NCBI RefSeq assembly: GCF_023078275.1
Contig: NC_062990.1
Location: 3,914,549 to 3,978,548 of the forward strand
DNA: 64,000 nucleotides
Direction: 5' to 3'
DNA from: Leguminivora glycinivorella
Taxonomy: Eukaryota; Arthropoda; Insecta; Lepidoptera; Tortricidae
The first letter of the stretch is position 1, and every line of letters begins with the position of its first letter. The translations under genes and the position numbers were made by a program. Shown here piece after piece: positions 53,490 through 64,000 of this stretch. A model generated the notes under the pieces. It was not told the origin of the DNA. It saw nothing but the letters and a program-made list of their open reading frames with translations, and did not search any database.

Positions 53490-53640
53490 AGTGACTTTTT
53501 AGGTCATAATAAACAACTTTTATTATGGGGCCAATGCTGAAATCGCGAAAAAAAATTAACTGTTCCATATAAATAGAAATGACAGTCGAAATTTTTATAA
53601 ACAGCCAATTTTTTTGTGTATTCGGCATTGCTCATAAGTC
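53490..53640. mobile_element. Palindromic MITE (AACAACTTTTATTATGGGGC), shorter copy
   Basis: Same left arm as 49336. The right arm is partly lost (GGCATTGCTCATAAGTCAC). Confidence 0.55.
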
Positions 53641-54044
53641 ACTACCTATACAATATTGTGGCACCGTGTACCGATAAATATGAAAGCTGATTTGATTATC
53701 TTTAGGGTTTATTTAGTGAAGTTTTCGATATCTTGTATAGTTTTTGTGAATGTATGTTTATTTAGGGGTTCTGCTTGGCCATGTTTGATCTCTCAGTGTT
53801 AAGAATAGCATTTTTTTTTAATCAAAAATGTGTGGTGAGCTATGAATTTCCTCCCGTGGGTGTCGTGGAAGTCGACTGTGGCATATCATTTCAAATTAAT
53901 GTGTTGTGGCCAATGTATCCTGTTATAAAGATTTCATTTTATTTAAAGCCCTTAAATTACTAGATCATGGGATCATGTGCTCTGCCTACCCCTTTTGTGG
54001 TTACTTATATGTAAAAATCTTTGCCGTTGACATTTATTTTTATT

Positions 54045-54130
54045 TATTTATTTAGACTTTATTGCACGACATAACATTGTACAAATGGCGGACTTAATGC
54101 CTTAAGGCATTCTCTACCAGTCAACCATTA
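54045..54130 (-). mobile_element. LINE 3' tail fragment
   Basis: On the minus strand it reads GTACAATGTTATGTCGTGCA, then ATAAAGTC and an AAATAAATAAAT tail. Only about 85 bases remain. Confidence 0.55.
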
Positions 54131-54638
54131 CATTTCTGTATCGTATTAATGTGAAATCTTATATCATTGTTCGAATATGGCTCTGAAGGGATAGTTAAAC
54201 GGAAACGTGTATAAATGTCCGCAGGGGGGCGTTATTTAAGGAACGGCGCCGGAGTTTAGACGGGGCGGAAAAGATGTGTAAACATACATTATTGATTGTT
54301 TAGAAATTGGTAGTGGCAGCCGGTAGCTTCTTAGAAAATTGTGGTAGACAGTTTAATAAGTATTTTTAACGTATATTCCTTATTATTTAAATATCTTTTG
54401 CCTGACGTGGTGATATTAGCAATTTATAGTAGGTACTTAAGATCTATAAAATGGAATAAGTATTTTTCCTGATTTTCAAATGCCACGCGAACGGCCCAAA
54501 TTGAACTAAAAGATACGTCAAATACGCTCTAATTTGGACAAGGATCGGATATTTTATTTTATTTTCAAAGTTATGTGTCGTTTCTATTTAAAAAAATGAC
54601 AATTTTTACTTGCCTTGCTTGCCTCTTAAAATCGAATC

Positions 54639-55405
54639 GAGCTAAAAAGTTTTTTTTTTTTTTCTAGCCTGCATTAGTTTCCCACTGCTGGGCAAAGGCC
54701 TCCCCTCTCTTCCTCCACTCGACCCTATCACTTGCATTTCCCCACCAGTTGGGATAAAATTTTTCCAGGTCGTCGCACCATCTCCTTTTTGGTCTGCCTG
54801 TACCTCTACCTACACCGTCTATCGTAGCAACAACAACGCATGCTACAAGATCTCAGCACTGCGAGCCTTGAAGTTGGACTCACAATGAATAGAGCGAAAA
54901 CCAAGTTGATGACTAACGGAGCAAAAGATGGGGTCACGGTAGATGGGCAGGATATACAATATGTCGATGAGTACATTTACTTGGGCCAGATAGCATCCTT
55001 CGAAAACAGGCAAACTCTAGAAGTCAATAGACGCATCGAAAACGCCTGGAAGAGCTTCTGGTCCATGAAAGCGCTATTGAAGGGTGACCTTCCCCTGTGT
55101 CTCAAGCGCAAACTCATTGACATGTGTATCCTGCCTATCCTAACCTATGGTGCTCAAACGTGGTCGTTAACGGAGGCTTTAAAGTCCAAACTCAAGGTTT
55201 GTCAGCGGGCGATGGAGCGCAGTATACTGGGTGTTCGCAGAACTGATCGAATCAGAAACACGGAACTGCGTTCCAGAACTCGAGTAGTAGATGTAGGTGC
55301 CAAGACCGCTAAGCTTAAGTGGGACTGGGCTGGACACGTCTGCCGCATGCATCCTGAAAGGTGGGCTAAAATGGTTACCGAATGGGACCCACGGAGCTAA
55401 AAAGT
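54639..55405 (-). mobile_element. RTE-type LINE, 5'-truncated with twin-priming inversion
   Basis: Target duplication GAGCTAAAAAGT at 54639-54650 and 55394-55405. A poly-T run (54651-54663) is the poly-A tail on the minus strand. From 54664 to about 54838 the minus strand encodes GRGTGRPKRRWCDDLEKF ... RGEAFAQQWETNAG and a stop, the normal C-terminus. From about 54839 to 55393 the upstream part of the same ORF2 is inverted on the plus strand (LTMNRAKTKLM, YIYLGQIASF, GHVCRMHPERWAKMVTEWDP). The inverted part ends just where the minus part begins in the protein. Confidence 0.9.
54840..55400 (+). pseudogene. RTE-type ORF2 fragment (inverted 5' part)
   Basis: The longest open frame in the window, 186 codons. 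It covers the region after the reverse-transcriptase catalytic site: a thumb-like NRAKTKLM and YLGQ segment and the conserved LTYGAQTWSLTEALKSKLKV and RAMERSILGVRRTDRIRNTE blocks of insect RTE elements. The last residue and stop come from the duplicated target sequence. It is not a host gene. Confidence 0.88.
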
Positions 55406-56095
55406 AAAAAAAAAAATATATTAATTATAAATTGGTAGGTACCTAAATATATCTTTATAAAAGATTGACATAGGTACCTACTGACAATGTCACATTTCAG
55501 TAATACTTATCTCGATTAGTTCTCAATGAACCCTATACCACATGTTTAATCATTACCACATGTGACTTTTAATTCCGTTCTCAAAATGACTCATTTCATA
55601 ATTTAATTTTATTAATATAAATCTAAAAGGACTTAGCTATTCCCAAATAAGAATATTTAAAGATTCTGCTTCTTATACTTAAGAAATAAGATCTATATTA
55701 AAACAAAAAAATAGATTTGCGGCTTTAGTCTTTTTCAAAATGGCGGCCATCATTGTTTAAAAACAAAATGGCGGAACTAACATAGTTTTATAGAAAACTA
55801 TGATGTTTAGATATCAGGACAGTGTAGTGTAACAAAACTTTCAATGAGGTTATACTAAAATATGAATAGGTAACATAATTCAGTATGTGTGTGGGAATTT
55901 GTTTTGACAAAATAGTGACTCATTTGAACTGTGCAAGATGGCGTATAATGTGTTTTTGCACATGTCCTATGTTGCACCATAGAATAAATTAAATAATAGT
56001 ACTACCGTATACCGTACGGTATTGGATGAGACTATCAGAACCGATACAAGGAACCTCTTAAAACAGAGGCCTTTGTTCAGTGGGCGATAAAGATT
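55406..56095. other. Nothing recognised
   Basis: AT-rich with two AAAATGGCGG motifs near 55738 and 55768. No gene or repeat family is supported. Confidence 0.4.
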
Positions 56096-56300
56096 TGATA
56101 TAAATAAATAAATAAATAAATATTATAGGACATTCTTACACAGATTAACTGAGGCCCACGGTAAGCTCAAGAAGGCTTGTGTTGTGGGTACTCAGACAAC
56201 GATATATATAATATATAAATACTTATATACATAGAAAACTTCCATGACTCAGGAACAGTTATCTGTGCTCATCACACAAATAAATGCCCTTACCGGGATA
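56096..56300 (-). mobile_element. SINE, tail type B, head lost
   Basis: Tail and body in minus orientation to ATGCCCTTACCGGGAT, where the tRNA-like head is replaced by a GATGAT run. Confidence 0.72.
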
Positions 56301-56362
56301 TGATGATATTGATGATGATGATGACAGAAAAGAGACATCCTACAAAACTAATTGTATTGTAT

Positions 56363-56622
56363 TGGCGACCGGTCTGGCGTAGTTGGTAGTGACCCTGCCT
56401 GCTAAGCCGCGGTCCCGGGTTTGAATCCCGGTAAGGGCATTTATTTGTGTGATGAGCACAGATATTTGTTCCTGAGTCATGGATGTTTTCTATGTAAGTA
56501 TATAAGTATGTATTTATTTAAGTATGTATATCGTCGCCTAGCACCCATAGTACAAGCTTTGCTTAGTTTGGAGCTAGGTTGATCTGTGTAAGGTGTCCCC
56601 CAATATTTATTTATTTATTTAA
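56363..56622 (+). mobile_element. tRNA-derived SINE, tail type A
   Basis: Complete copy with TGGCGTAGTTGGTAGTGACC, GGTTTGAATCCCGG and the type A tail. 56623-57215 after it shows nothing recognisable. Confidence 0.8.
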
Positions 56623-57221
56623 ACCGGCAGCGAAGTCTGTCAATAATTATTGATGTCACTATTATGGACGCTATTATTGACCTTTGGCTATTCGGGGTTT
56701 TCAAAATTGAACCAAATCTTTTATTTCTCTTAGACAAATGTTGCTCAACATCAATTCTTTTCATCATGTATTGAATTTCATACAAATATTATTATAGCAA
56801 GGAAAAGCTCAAAAATTACATTCATTTCTGCAAGATTTTTTTACCAAAAAACGCTCAAACGTACAAGGCCAGTAATAACTTTTAAACCGCCCGTAAAGGA
56901 TCCTTTTTAAAAACACGTTGAAAATTTACCCCCCATTTATGTTACGCAAAAATGACTTAAGCGCCATGTAATTTGTATTGACATAGGCCCTTTTAAACAA
57001 ACAGTTTAGGTATCAAAAGGAATCCACCTTACTACTTTTGCTAAATAACGAAGTTAGTAGGCTTTAGCCATTGTAGACTTTACGGTTTAGGTTTAAGGGT
57101 GAGATTACATTGTGGTGTAAAGTTTCAGGCCAGACTGAAAAAAAACGGATGCAGTGCGGATGAATTTAGCGAGGGCGCAGAGTAGAGAAACAGAAGGTTC
57201 ACTTTTGTCACACGGTTCACG

Positions 57222-57725
57222 ACTGGTCTGGCCTAGCGCGTAGTGACCCTGCCTGCTACGCCGCGGTCCCGGGTTCCGGTAAGGGCATTTATATGTGTGA
57301 TGAGCACAGATATTTGTTTCTGAGTCATGGATATTTTCTATAAATAAATAAATATTGGGGACACCTTACACAGATCAACTTAGCCCCAAACTAAGCAAAG
57401 CTTGTACTATGGGTGCTAAGCGACGATATACATGCTTAAATAGATAAATACATACTTATATACATAGAAAACATCCATGACTCAGGAACAAATATCTGTG
57501 CTCATCGCACAAATAAATGCCCTTACCGAGATTCGAACCCAGGACCGCGGCTTAGCAGGCAGGGTTACTACCGACTGAGCCAGACCGGTCGTCACGTATA
57601 TAAATATAAGTATCCGTACATTATATTTATCGTTGTCTGAGTACCTGCAACACAAGCCTTCTTGAGCTTACCGTGGGACTCAGTCAATCTGTGTAAGAAT
57701 GTCCTATAATATTTATTTATTTATT
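57222..57725. mobile_element. SINE inserted into SINE
   Basis: 57222-57343 (head and body, plus) and about 57598-57725 (type B tail, plus) are two halves of one SINE. 57346-57595 is a complete minus-strand type A SINE between them. TATAAATA-like sequence at both joints may be the target duplication. Confidence 0.78.
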
Positions 57726-58162
57726 TTAACACATTAGGTAGGTAAGTAACCAAAGAGTCCACTGAGGGAACCATCAGTTCGCCGTACGGCCACGGCCTGT
57801 CAGTTAGAACTGTTTCTTAGAAGTTAAAAGTGACTTTGCTCCAGGTTTACCGGGAATACATATTTAGGAAACATAAAACGAATTAAAAATTAAATGATGT
57901 GGAAAATATGTCAAAAGTGTTGTTTTTTTGATGAAGTTCAATGTCAATTTTGATACTGACAGAGCCGTGAGATATCGTAATATTGATGTCGAATAAAATT
58001 TTGAATGCATGGGGTCACTTAACGAGAAACCTAGAGAAAATGTAACTCTTTGAACGCCAAGCCCAACCTAGTCAGAATGCAAGAAAGTTGAGCTTTGGTG
58101 GTCCAAAGAAAATTACTAATGATTATAGTCGAAATTAGGATTCTATCGTTATTCATTAATAA

Positions 58163-58500
58163 TTTTAGAACAAAACGGGACTTAATCGCGTAAACACTTA
58201 CATTTATATTTGGCCCGACGTTTCAAACATCATGTTATGTTCGTGGTCACAGGTAGACTGGCGAGGAATTGCATCAACATCTTCTAGCCGCGCGAGTTTC
58301 TCGAACTACCCGCACTTGTTCTTGATTATTCACTTTTGCGCTAGGGTTGTCACTTTGCCTACACACAACACTCACGACATCAGCCGGTGTGTCCCTAGGT
58401 GTTTTTTCACGCTTATATTTGCTAATCACTGGATTCCACGAAGAAGAAATGTGAATGAGTGTTTACGCGATTAAGTCCCGTTTTGTTCTAAAATTATGAG
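58163..58500. mobile_element. TIR element with TTTTAGAACAAAACGGGACT ends
   Basis: Inverted ends of about 36 bases (TTTTAGAACAAAACGGGACT plus TAATCGCGTAAACACT) surround about 265 bp. An 80-codon open frame inside has no recognisable domain. 57726-58160 before it is unremarkable. Confidence 0.78.
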
Positions 58501-58883
58501 TGCAAATCGTGTTAGTCTAAATCAATATAGGTATGTTATTCATTAATTTTGTAAATTGCAAAAAATTGATTCAACACAATTTCATTACCTTAATTTATGG
58601 CAACTTATGTCTAACTAGGCGATGTTAGGTAGCGCAGGCGAAGATACGGAACTTTCCGGTACTATTCTAAAACCAAATGAACATTCTGCCGCTACATACT
58701 CTATGGCAAAGAAGGGTAAATCATGCAAAAAGTACTAGGCACCCTTTTCCAAGCTACATTTACCAACTGTATCAAGAATTAAAATAGACAGAATATTTTC
58801 AGCGTTTTCAGCGTTTTTCACTTTTTTCGAGCATTTCACATGAGCTCAGTCGAATACGTTTTAAGTGTAAAATGTATTAAATA

Positions 58884-59224
58884 CAGAGTGGGGCCTGTAA
58901 CAAAGGCGAACTGTAGGCTATTCTCCTTAAACTGATCAACATATGTTCGGCGACTTTTAAAAATAACTTGAGTATTTTGATTTTTATCACCCTTGAAAGT
59001 TTTTTCTAAGAGGTAATGTATTGCGAATTCTGTTAAGTCTAAAGTGTGACAGACAACGTCAATGACAACAAAAATGGCGTACATTGAAGCTAATATTTAT
59101 TTTGTATGAAAAATTAAAAATTTAAAGACTTCATAATTTTTAAAAGTCACTGAACAAATGTTGATCAGTATAAGGAGAATAGCCTACAGTTCAATTTTTC
59201 GCCTTTGTTACAGGCCCCACTCTG
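58884..59224. mobile_element. TA-flanked MITE (CAGAGTGGGGCCTGTAACAA)
   Basis: 341 bp with inverted ends CAGAGTGGGGCCTGTAACAA plus AGGCGAA and flanking TA. Inner inverted ACTGATCAACAT.TGTTCGG arms are also present. Sister copy at 61612-61958. Confidence 0.85.
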
Positions 59225-59254
59225 TATAGATGCGAACAAGTTGCATAAAATATG

Positions 59255-59432
59255 TATACCCCACCCGCTCTCGTTTACCTCACAGTTACCGCCTGTCAGG
59301 AACGCGACCAGTCGACCTGTCATATCGCACTCATACAAGCATGGTACACGTTCGCCTACACGAGCTTAGACTGTGTGTGTAGGGACGCGTTTTTTTCATT
59401 TGATCGCCATTGTCCGAGGTGTTGTGTAAGCA
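59255..59432 (+). mobile_element. Family C repeat, shortened
   Basis: TACCTCACAGTTACCGCCTG through CACGAGCTTAGACTGTGTG to GATCGCCATTGTCCGAGGTG. Confidence 0.62.
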
Positions 59433-59454
59433 TAAATGTCAAAAAATGAAAGTG

Positions 59455-59700
59455 CGTGTTGTGACGGGTTAAAAATTTTACCACCCCCTTTCCTCCCATG
59501 GGTTAGAGTATAGAGGTATCGTATAGAGTCCTCTATACTCTATACGATACCTCTGAGACTATTGAGTGCGGTATTATGGGTTCAATTCTAGTGTGGCAAA
59601 CCTGTTTGTGTCATCCGAACTCGTAATTGCCAAAAATGTCAGTGAAACATGAGAATCGGCCTACCCCTTATGGGAATACAGGCGTTAGATTATGTATGTT
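59455..59700 (+). mobile_element. Family D copy with an internal 50-bp palindrome
   Basis: GTTGTGACGGGTTAAAAATT to TACCCCTTATGGGAATACAG. In place of part of the family body is AGAGTATAGAGGTATCGTAT followed by its reverse complement (59504-59553). Confidence 0.6.
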
Positions 59701-60570
59701 GATGTAAAACGTGTGTAAAACTAAAAACTAACGGCCAAGGCTAAAGCACTAATTATTTTAAAAACAACCTCACACTTTAAACAGGCTATTATAAAAATAT
59801 CAGAGAAAATATTATATTTTCCATATTTATTAACCGCTCAAAAATGCATAAAGCTATAAATAAATGATGTCAACAAACCAACTGGGAGCCAATCACCATA
59901 CATCATGATTGTATCAAGATTATTAATAACTTAATTAAAAATGGAGGAAAATTCAGGTCGAGTTGGCAACTTTTCTTTCTATTTACATACTCGTATTACC
60001 CATTGTTACAAATTGGTGCGGATCTTTGAAATAAGATTCGAATTCGAGTATCGATCATGAATACGAGTATATACTCGGCGGTAACAAACGATAAAGAGGA
60101 AAAGTAAGGCACTGGTCCCACCGCGAGCTAGTAAGCTATGAGGGCTATAAAAACGAACAACCCCCCATTTTCGCATTTAACGCGACCGAAGCCGTGGGCA
60201 AAAGCTAGTACATAATAGTAGTAGTACATAATAACGAAACAGTTGTAAACTAAACTTTGCTTAACACTTCAATGTAATTTTAATGGCACTCCACCGCAGA
60301 CAGTCTCGAGTGCTAAACATTATTTAGTTTTAGTTTAACTATTTGCTGTACAATTTAGTGTTTCAACTAGAATTAAAGCTTAATTAGAAGGTTACGTGTT
60401 ACTTTATTTTATTAAAACATTCACAGTAAAACTAAATATAGTATACTTAGCAACAAAATAACTGTCAATAATCTTTATTTGTTTTAATTTTCCCGCAATA
60501 TATTTATTTACTACCAGTATACAAGGGACCACAAAATGTATAATATATGTCAAGTTTGTCATTTGTCATA
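59701..60570. other. Mostly unrecognised; Helitron-like fragment inside
   Basis: 60165-60212 (AACGCGACCGAAGCCGTGGGCAAAAGCTAGTA-like end) is the last part of a Helitron-like unit. No gene is supported. Confidence 0.45.
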
Positions 60571-60572
60571 AA

Positions 60573-60745
60573 CTAGCGACCCGCCCTGGCTTCGCATGGG
60601 TACTATACCTACATGTAAACCTTCCTCTAGAATCACTCTATCTATTTAAAAAAACCGCATTAAAATCCGTTGCGTAGTTTTAAAGATTTAAGCATACCTA
60701 CATAGGGACATAGGGACAGAAAAAGCGACTTTGTTTTATACTATG
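60573..60745 (-). mobile_element. Helitron-like element (Lep1-type)
   Basis: Minus copy of 6862-7052/36960-37152 from ACTAGCGACCCGCCCTGGCT to GACTTTGTTTTATACTATGT. Confidence 0.7.
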
Positions 60746-60808
60746 TAGTGATAACTATAAACCCTAATAAACCCAATTTAATAATTTTATTGAGCATCTG
60801 TGCTGTAA

Positions 60809-60930
60809 TTGCGTTTTCACATTATCAGATCCGATATCGGATGTCGGACCGATATCCCCTACATTACAGGCACCATCTTGGATTTTTTCCATTGAAATCC
60901 TTCCGACATCGGAAGATCATAATTCTAAAC
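60809..60930. mobile_element. MITE related to 17492-17623
   Basis: GCGTTTTCACATTATCAGAT and CCGATATCGGATGTCGG at left. The right arm is decayed. Confidence 0.55.
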
Positions 60931-60984
60931 GTATCTTAATTCTGATTCTTTCCAAGATAAAAATAAATAGAATCAAACATTTTT

Positions 60985-61195
60985 ATCACATTTTAATAAA
61001 ACACAAATAAATATAAAGCAGCAAATAATGGACATGCAATTTTATTTCGAAACACTTTAAACGAAGTAATTAATTAATAAATTAAATATACATACAATCA
61101 AATATTTAATGACAATTTAATGAAACATAAATAAATACAACGCAGCAAATAATTGACATACATTTTTATTTCGAAACACTTGAAAATGAACCCTT
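60985..61195. repeat. Diverged direct repeat, unit about 120 bp
   Basis: Two units share ATTTAAT.AAACA.AAATAAATA, GCAGCAAATAAT and TTTTATTTCGAAACACTT. Function unknown. Confidence 0.6.
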
Positions 61196-61439
61196 ACATT
61201 GGAGGGAATAAACCAGACGAAGTAATTAAAACTAATTGGGGACAGAGATAATGTATGCGTGTCTTTACGATTTCATTTTATAAGTGGATCCAAGTTACAA
61301 GCGAGAGCGGTTTGAAGTGACATATTGTTTTCTTTTCTTAAGGAAGCAAGCAGGCTGATCGGTGGTAGAATAGTTTTGGCAAGGCTCAGACTTTCAATAA
61401 AGTGATCAGACTAACGGCTCGATTCATACTTTAAGATAG

Positions 61440-61585
61440 GTACAGCCAACCAATTGGAAACCTAGGCCACTGTAGAACTATGTCATAGTAACTTTATAGA
61501 TCAATCTTACAATCGTAAGAAATCTCTTACTGCTTGTCATTTTGACCTGGTTGTAGAGTGGCCTAGGGTTCCAGTTGGGCGACGT
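61440..61585. mobile_element. Palindromic MITE (AGTCAACCAATTGGAACCC), fourth copy
   Basis: ACAGCCAACCAATTGGAAACC to GGTTCCAGTTGGGCGAC, 25 bases from the 61612 MITE. Confidence 0.72.
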
Positions 61586-61611
61586 CAAAATTTTGCTCGA
61601 GTTACGATATA

Positions 61612-61958
61612 CAGAGTGGGGCCTGTAACAAAGGCGAAGAATTGAACTCTAGGCTATTCTCCTTATACTGATCAACATTTGTTCGGCGACTTTTAAAAAT
61701 AACTTGTATTTTGATTTTTATCACCCTTGAAAGTTTTTTCTAAGAGGTAATGTATTGCGAATTCTATTAAGTCTAAAGTGTGACAGACAACGTCAATGAC
61801 AACAATAATGGCGTACATTGAAGCTAATATTTATTTTGTATGAAAAATTAAAAATTTAAAGACTTCATAATTTTTAAAAGTCACTGAACAAATGTTGATC
61901 AGTATAAGGAGAATAGCCTACAGTTCAATTCTTCGCCTTTGTTACAGGCCCCACTCTG
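61612..61958. mobile_element. TA-flanked MITE (CAGAGTGGGGCCTGTAACAA), second copy
   Basis: 347 bp and nearly identical to 58884-59224, also with TA on both sides. High similarity of the pair suggests fairly recent movement. Confidence 0.85.
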
Positions 61959-62171
61959 TAGATCTGATTCATCGACGGCTTAGGTGATGTTTCTGTTTGA
62001 CACTGACACTTAGTAAACGTGACATTCTATATTATAAGTGTGCTTATGGTTGGATGTCTTTCGTTATTTCCCCAAAACTTCAATTTGAATTCAAGCTTAC
62101 CGACATAGATTGACATCACAATTAATGTGTCGTTATAAGTATAATCGTTCCATAATATAATATTCATACTT

Positions 62172-62353
62172 CCATACTAATATTATAAATGGGAATGTGT
62201 GTGTGTCCGTTTTGTTTGTCCGTCCTTCACGGCAAAATGGAGCAACGAATTGTCGTGATTTTTTAAGTGGAGATAGTTGAAGGGATGGAGTGTGACATAG
62301 GCTACTTTTTGTCTCTTTCTAACGCGATCGAAGCCGCGGACTAAACCTAGTAG
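62172..62353 (+). mobile_element. Helitron-like element
   Basis: ATACTAATATTATAAATGGG to GAAGCCGCGGACTAAACCTAGTA. Cleanest uninterrupted plus copy of the 15680 family. Confidence 0.75.
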
Positions 62354-63787
62354 TTAATATATGAATTTACCGCTCCCGCTTCCGCTTAAGCAGACTCTCT
62401 TCACTTACACCACAAACGATGGGAATCAGAATCAACATTATGCTCGGACGCATTAACTGTTGAATGCGACATATCTGTGATTAAACTACACAGATCAGAG
62501 TAAGGCTGATTCTATAGCTTTCATTATGATAAAAGTTTGATTGTAATTTGACGCTGATTGCGTTAGTCATAAAATTTGTCTAAACTGATGTTAAATAAAA
62601 AATATTCTATTCTATTCTATTCTAAAATGAGGAGTGACGATGAACTCTTCGACAACGATACAAGAGTTTCGGAAGAGCTATAAAAGGTACACTTTTCGTT
62701 ATCGTAGATAAATTAACCGATAATCCTACCGGTAATCGGTGAGAATGCCAAATCCATTATGTGCTCGATTCTTGATTGACAAATAGCTACCTAGCAACAA
62801 AATACATAAAGTGTTATTTACTTTACTCAAAATCGCGCACATGAGGGATTTGGCATTCTCAACGACGTAAATGTAAGAAATAGATTGGTCGCACATACCA
62901 ATGTGCTGTGGCCTATTTCACAATAATGACAATTGTTGCCCGACAGTCTCACTTCGCCGTTCATTGCCTGCTCAACAAGGAAATATTGTCGCTGAGTAAC
63001 AATGTTATTTATCAAACCAGAAATAGGCACAGAATTGTCAGTGTCAAGAGTCAATGTCACTGTGGTGAAACAGCCCACTGCACATGTTGATACTTGTTTA
63101 GCTCGTATCAAAATTAAAATGAAAAAACGTTTTTTTTTTTTCAACAGAATCGGCCTCTTTACTTTTCTTGTTTTTAATTAGTTTTAATTTCACAATCTGA
63201 TTGTCCCCAAGTTTCCGAAACTCATCTATTGGGCAATTATTTCTGGTTTAATAATGTGTTAACAATTTTAACATGTAATTAATACAAGATTGAGATATCA
63301 TAAAGTTTTTTTTTTTGTAATTATGATATTATAAATAATATATGACAACCACCGTTTATCACAGATTTACTTAGTACTGAAACCAATTTCTTGTACATGT
63401 ACAGTTGTACACCCAAAAGATCCAAACCCAATTAACATTAAACCTATTTAAACTTTGATTTTGGATTATTTTTACTAATATTTAGCTGGTATCCTTTAAT
63501 TTTAGCAGTGTGTCTACTAATCTGATTATAATAATTATAATTATGTAGTTCTTACTGAATTTATTAACTTTGGTTAATTTCTTGGCTATTATAATATTAA
63601 GCACATTTTTTCTAAAAAATATCGCAAGAATAATTTTATACTTACATAACAAATTACAAATATTACGAAAAAAATTTTATGTAAGTAATATTTTGTAATA
63701 CAATTCTTAACATTAAAACAATGTATTGGATACATAATTATAAATAGAAAACAATAATACTTATCATAAACTAAACCTTAATCTAAA
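62354..63787. other. Mostly unrecognised AT-rich sequence
   Basis: (ATTCT)n at about 62597-62622. A GAGAATGCCAAATCC/GGATTTGGCATTCTC inverted pair lies at 62741-62863 (outer limits). A 105-codon minus frame at 62827-63144 starts in an A-run and has no recognisable domain, so I do not call it a gene. Confidence 0.5.
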
Positions 63788-63915
63788 AATATTAAAAACT
63801 ACGTGAACTCCTTAGGCATGGTGCCGTAGACTCTGGCAGCATTTCCTCGCAGTATCGCTAGGCTTATTCTTTGGGCGAGGAAGCTGCTAGTCCTACGGTC
63901 ACCGCTGACCTCTGT
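63788..63915 (-). CDS. Short unassigned reading frame end, possible last exon or retroelement tail
   Basis: The minus strand reads SGDRRTSSFLAQRISLAILR, then GNAARVYGTMPKEFT and a stop at about 63800. It sits behind AACTGACAG, which could act as a 3' splice site. The QRISLAIxRGNAA segment looks protein-like and faintly recalls polyprotein tails of retroelements, but I cannot place it. AT-rich sequence follows that could be a 3' UTR. Confidence 0.3.
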
Positions 63916-64000
63916 CAGTTGTTACTTACATATACTCGTATTATTGGACGTCTGTGAGAAGTGAAGTGAAAATCTTTTATTATCAATGACCCCGTTGAGT

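Noticed and set aside
58232..58474. 80-codon plus-strand frame
   Set aside because: It lies wholly inside a nonautonomous TIR element and has no transposase-like motif.
62827..63144. 105-codon minus-strand frame
   Set aside because: It begins in an oligo-A lysine run, has no recognisable motif, and overlaps an inverted repeat.
1..64000. Endogenous viral sequence
   Set aside because: I looked for capsid, envelope, integrase or viral polymerase motifs and saw none; all reverse-transcriptase-related pieces have LINE-type C-terminal signatures.

Overview
The window is eukaryotic, almost certainly from a moth or butterfly (Lepidoptera). It is AT-rich and intron-rich. It is packed with families typical of that order: Helitron-like elements ending in CTAG, tRNA-derived SINEs, palindromic MITEs, and many 5'-truncated non-LTR retrotransposon tails. 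I see no prokaryotic operon, no rRNA, no intact tRNA gene and no CRISPR array.

The one cellular gene I can support is on the minus strand. It is the 5' part of a Roughest/Kirre (irre cell recognition module, NEPH/Kirrel-type) immunoglobulin-superfamily adhesion protein. Seven coding exons splice in one continuous frame (885 bp, 295 codons): 37291-37166, 24409-24259, 13627-13547, 13130-12979, 12377-12286, 11669-11561 and 10792-10619. They encode a signal peptide, Ig1, Ig2 and the start of Ig3. Introns 1 and 2 are about 12.8 and 10.6 kb. The remaining Ig domains, membrane segment and tail are not in the window. The first coding exon probably has a 5' splice partner further upstream, because a strong 3' splice site lies 44 bases before the start codon.

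Layout: 1-8900 is one contig end, and most of it (about 270-8900) is a second copy of about 30796-38998. 8901-9000 is a 100-N assembly gap, and the first copy stops exactly at it. 9001-10618 is intron downstream of the last visible exon. 10619-37291 is the gene with its TE-filled introns. 37292-64000 is upstream or 5'-noncoding sequence made mainly of mobile-element debris, with an unassigned short reading frame at its right end. The two long copies differ by clean insertions: a LINE only in the left copy and a MITE only in the right copy. The left copy of coding exon 1 is frameshifted, so it reads as an alternative haplotype misplaced in the scaffold, or as a real duplicate with a dead exon.

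Most of the rest is mobile DNA. The clearest items are a twin-primed RTE-type LINE with a 12-bp target-site duplication, two 1.3-2.0 kb terminal-inverted-repeat elements I cannot assign to a superfamily, two adjacent long hairpins about 3 kb upstream of exon 1, and nested insertions up to three levels deep. Family names for short repeats are structural descriptions from copies compared within this window, not database matches.
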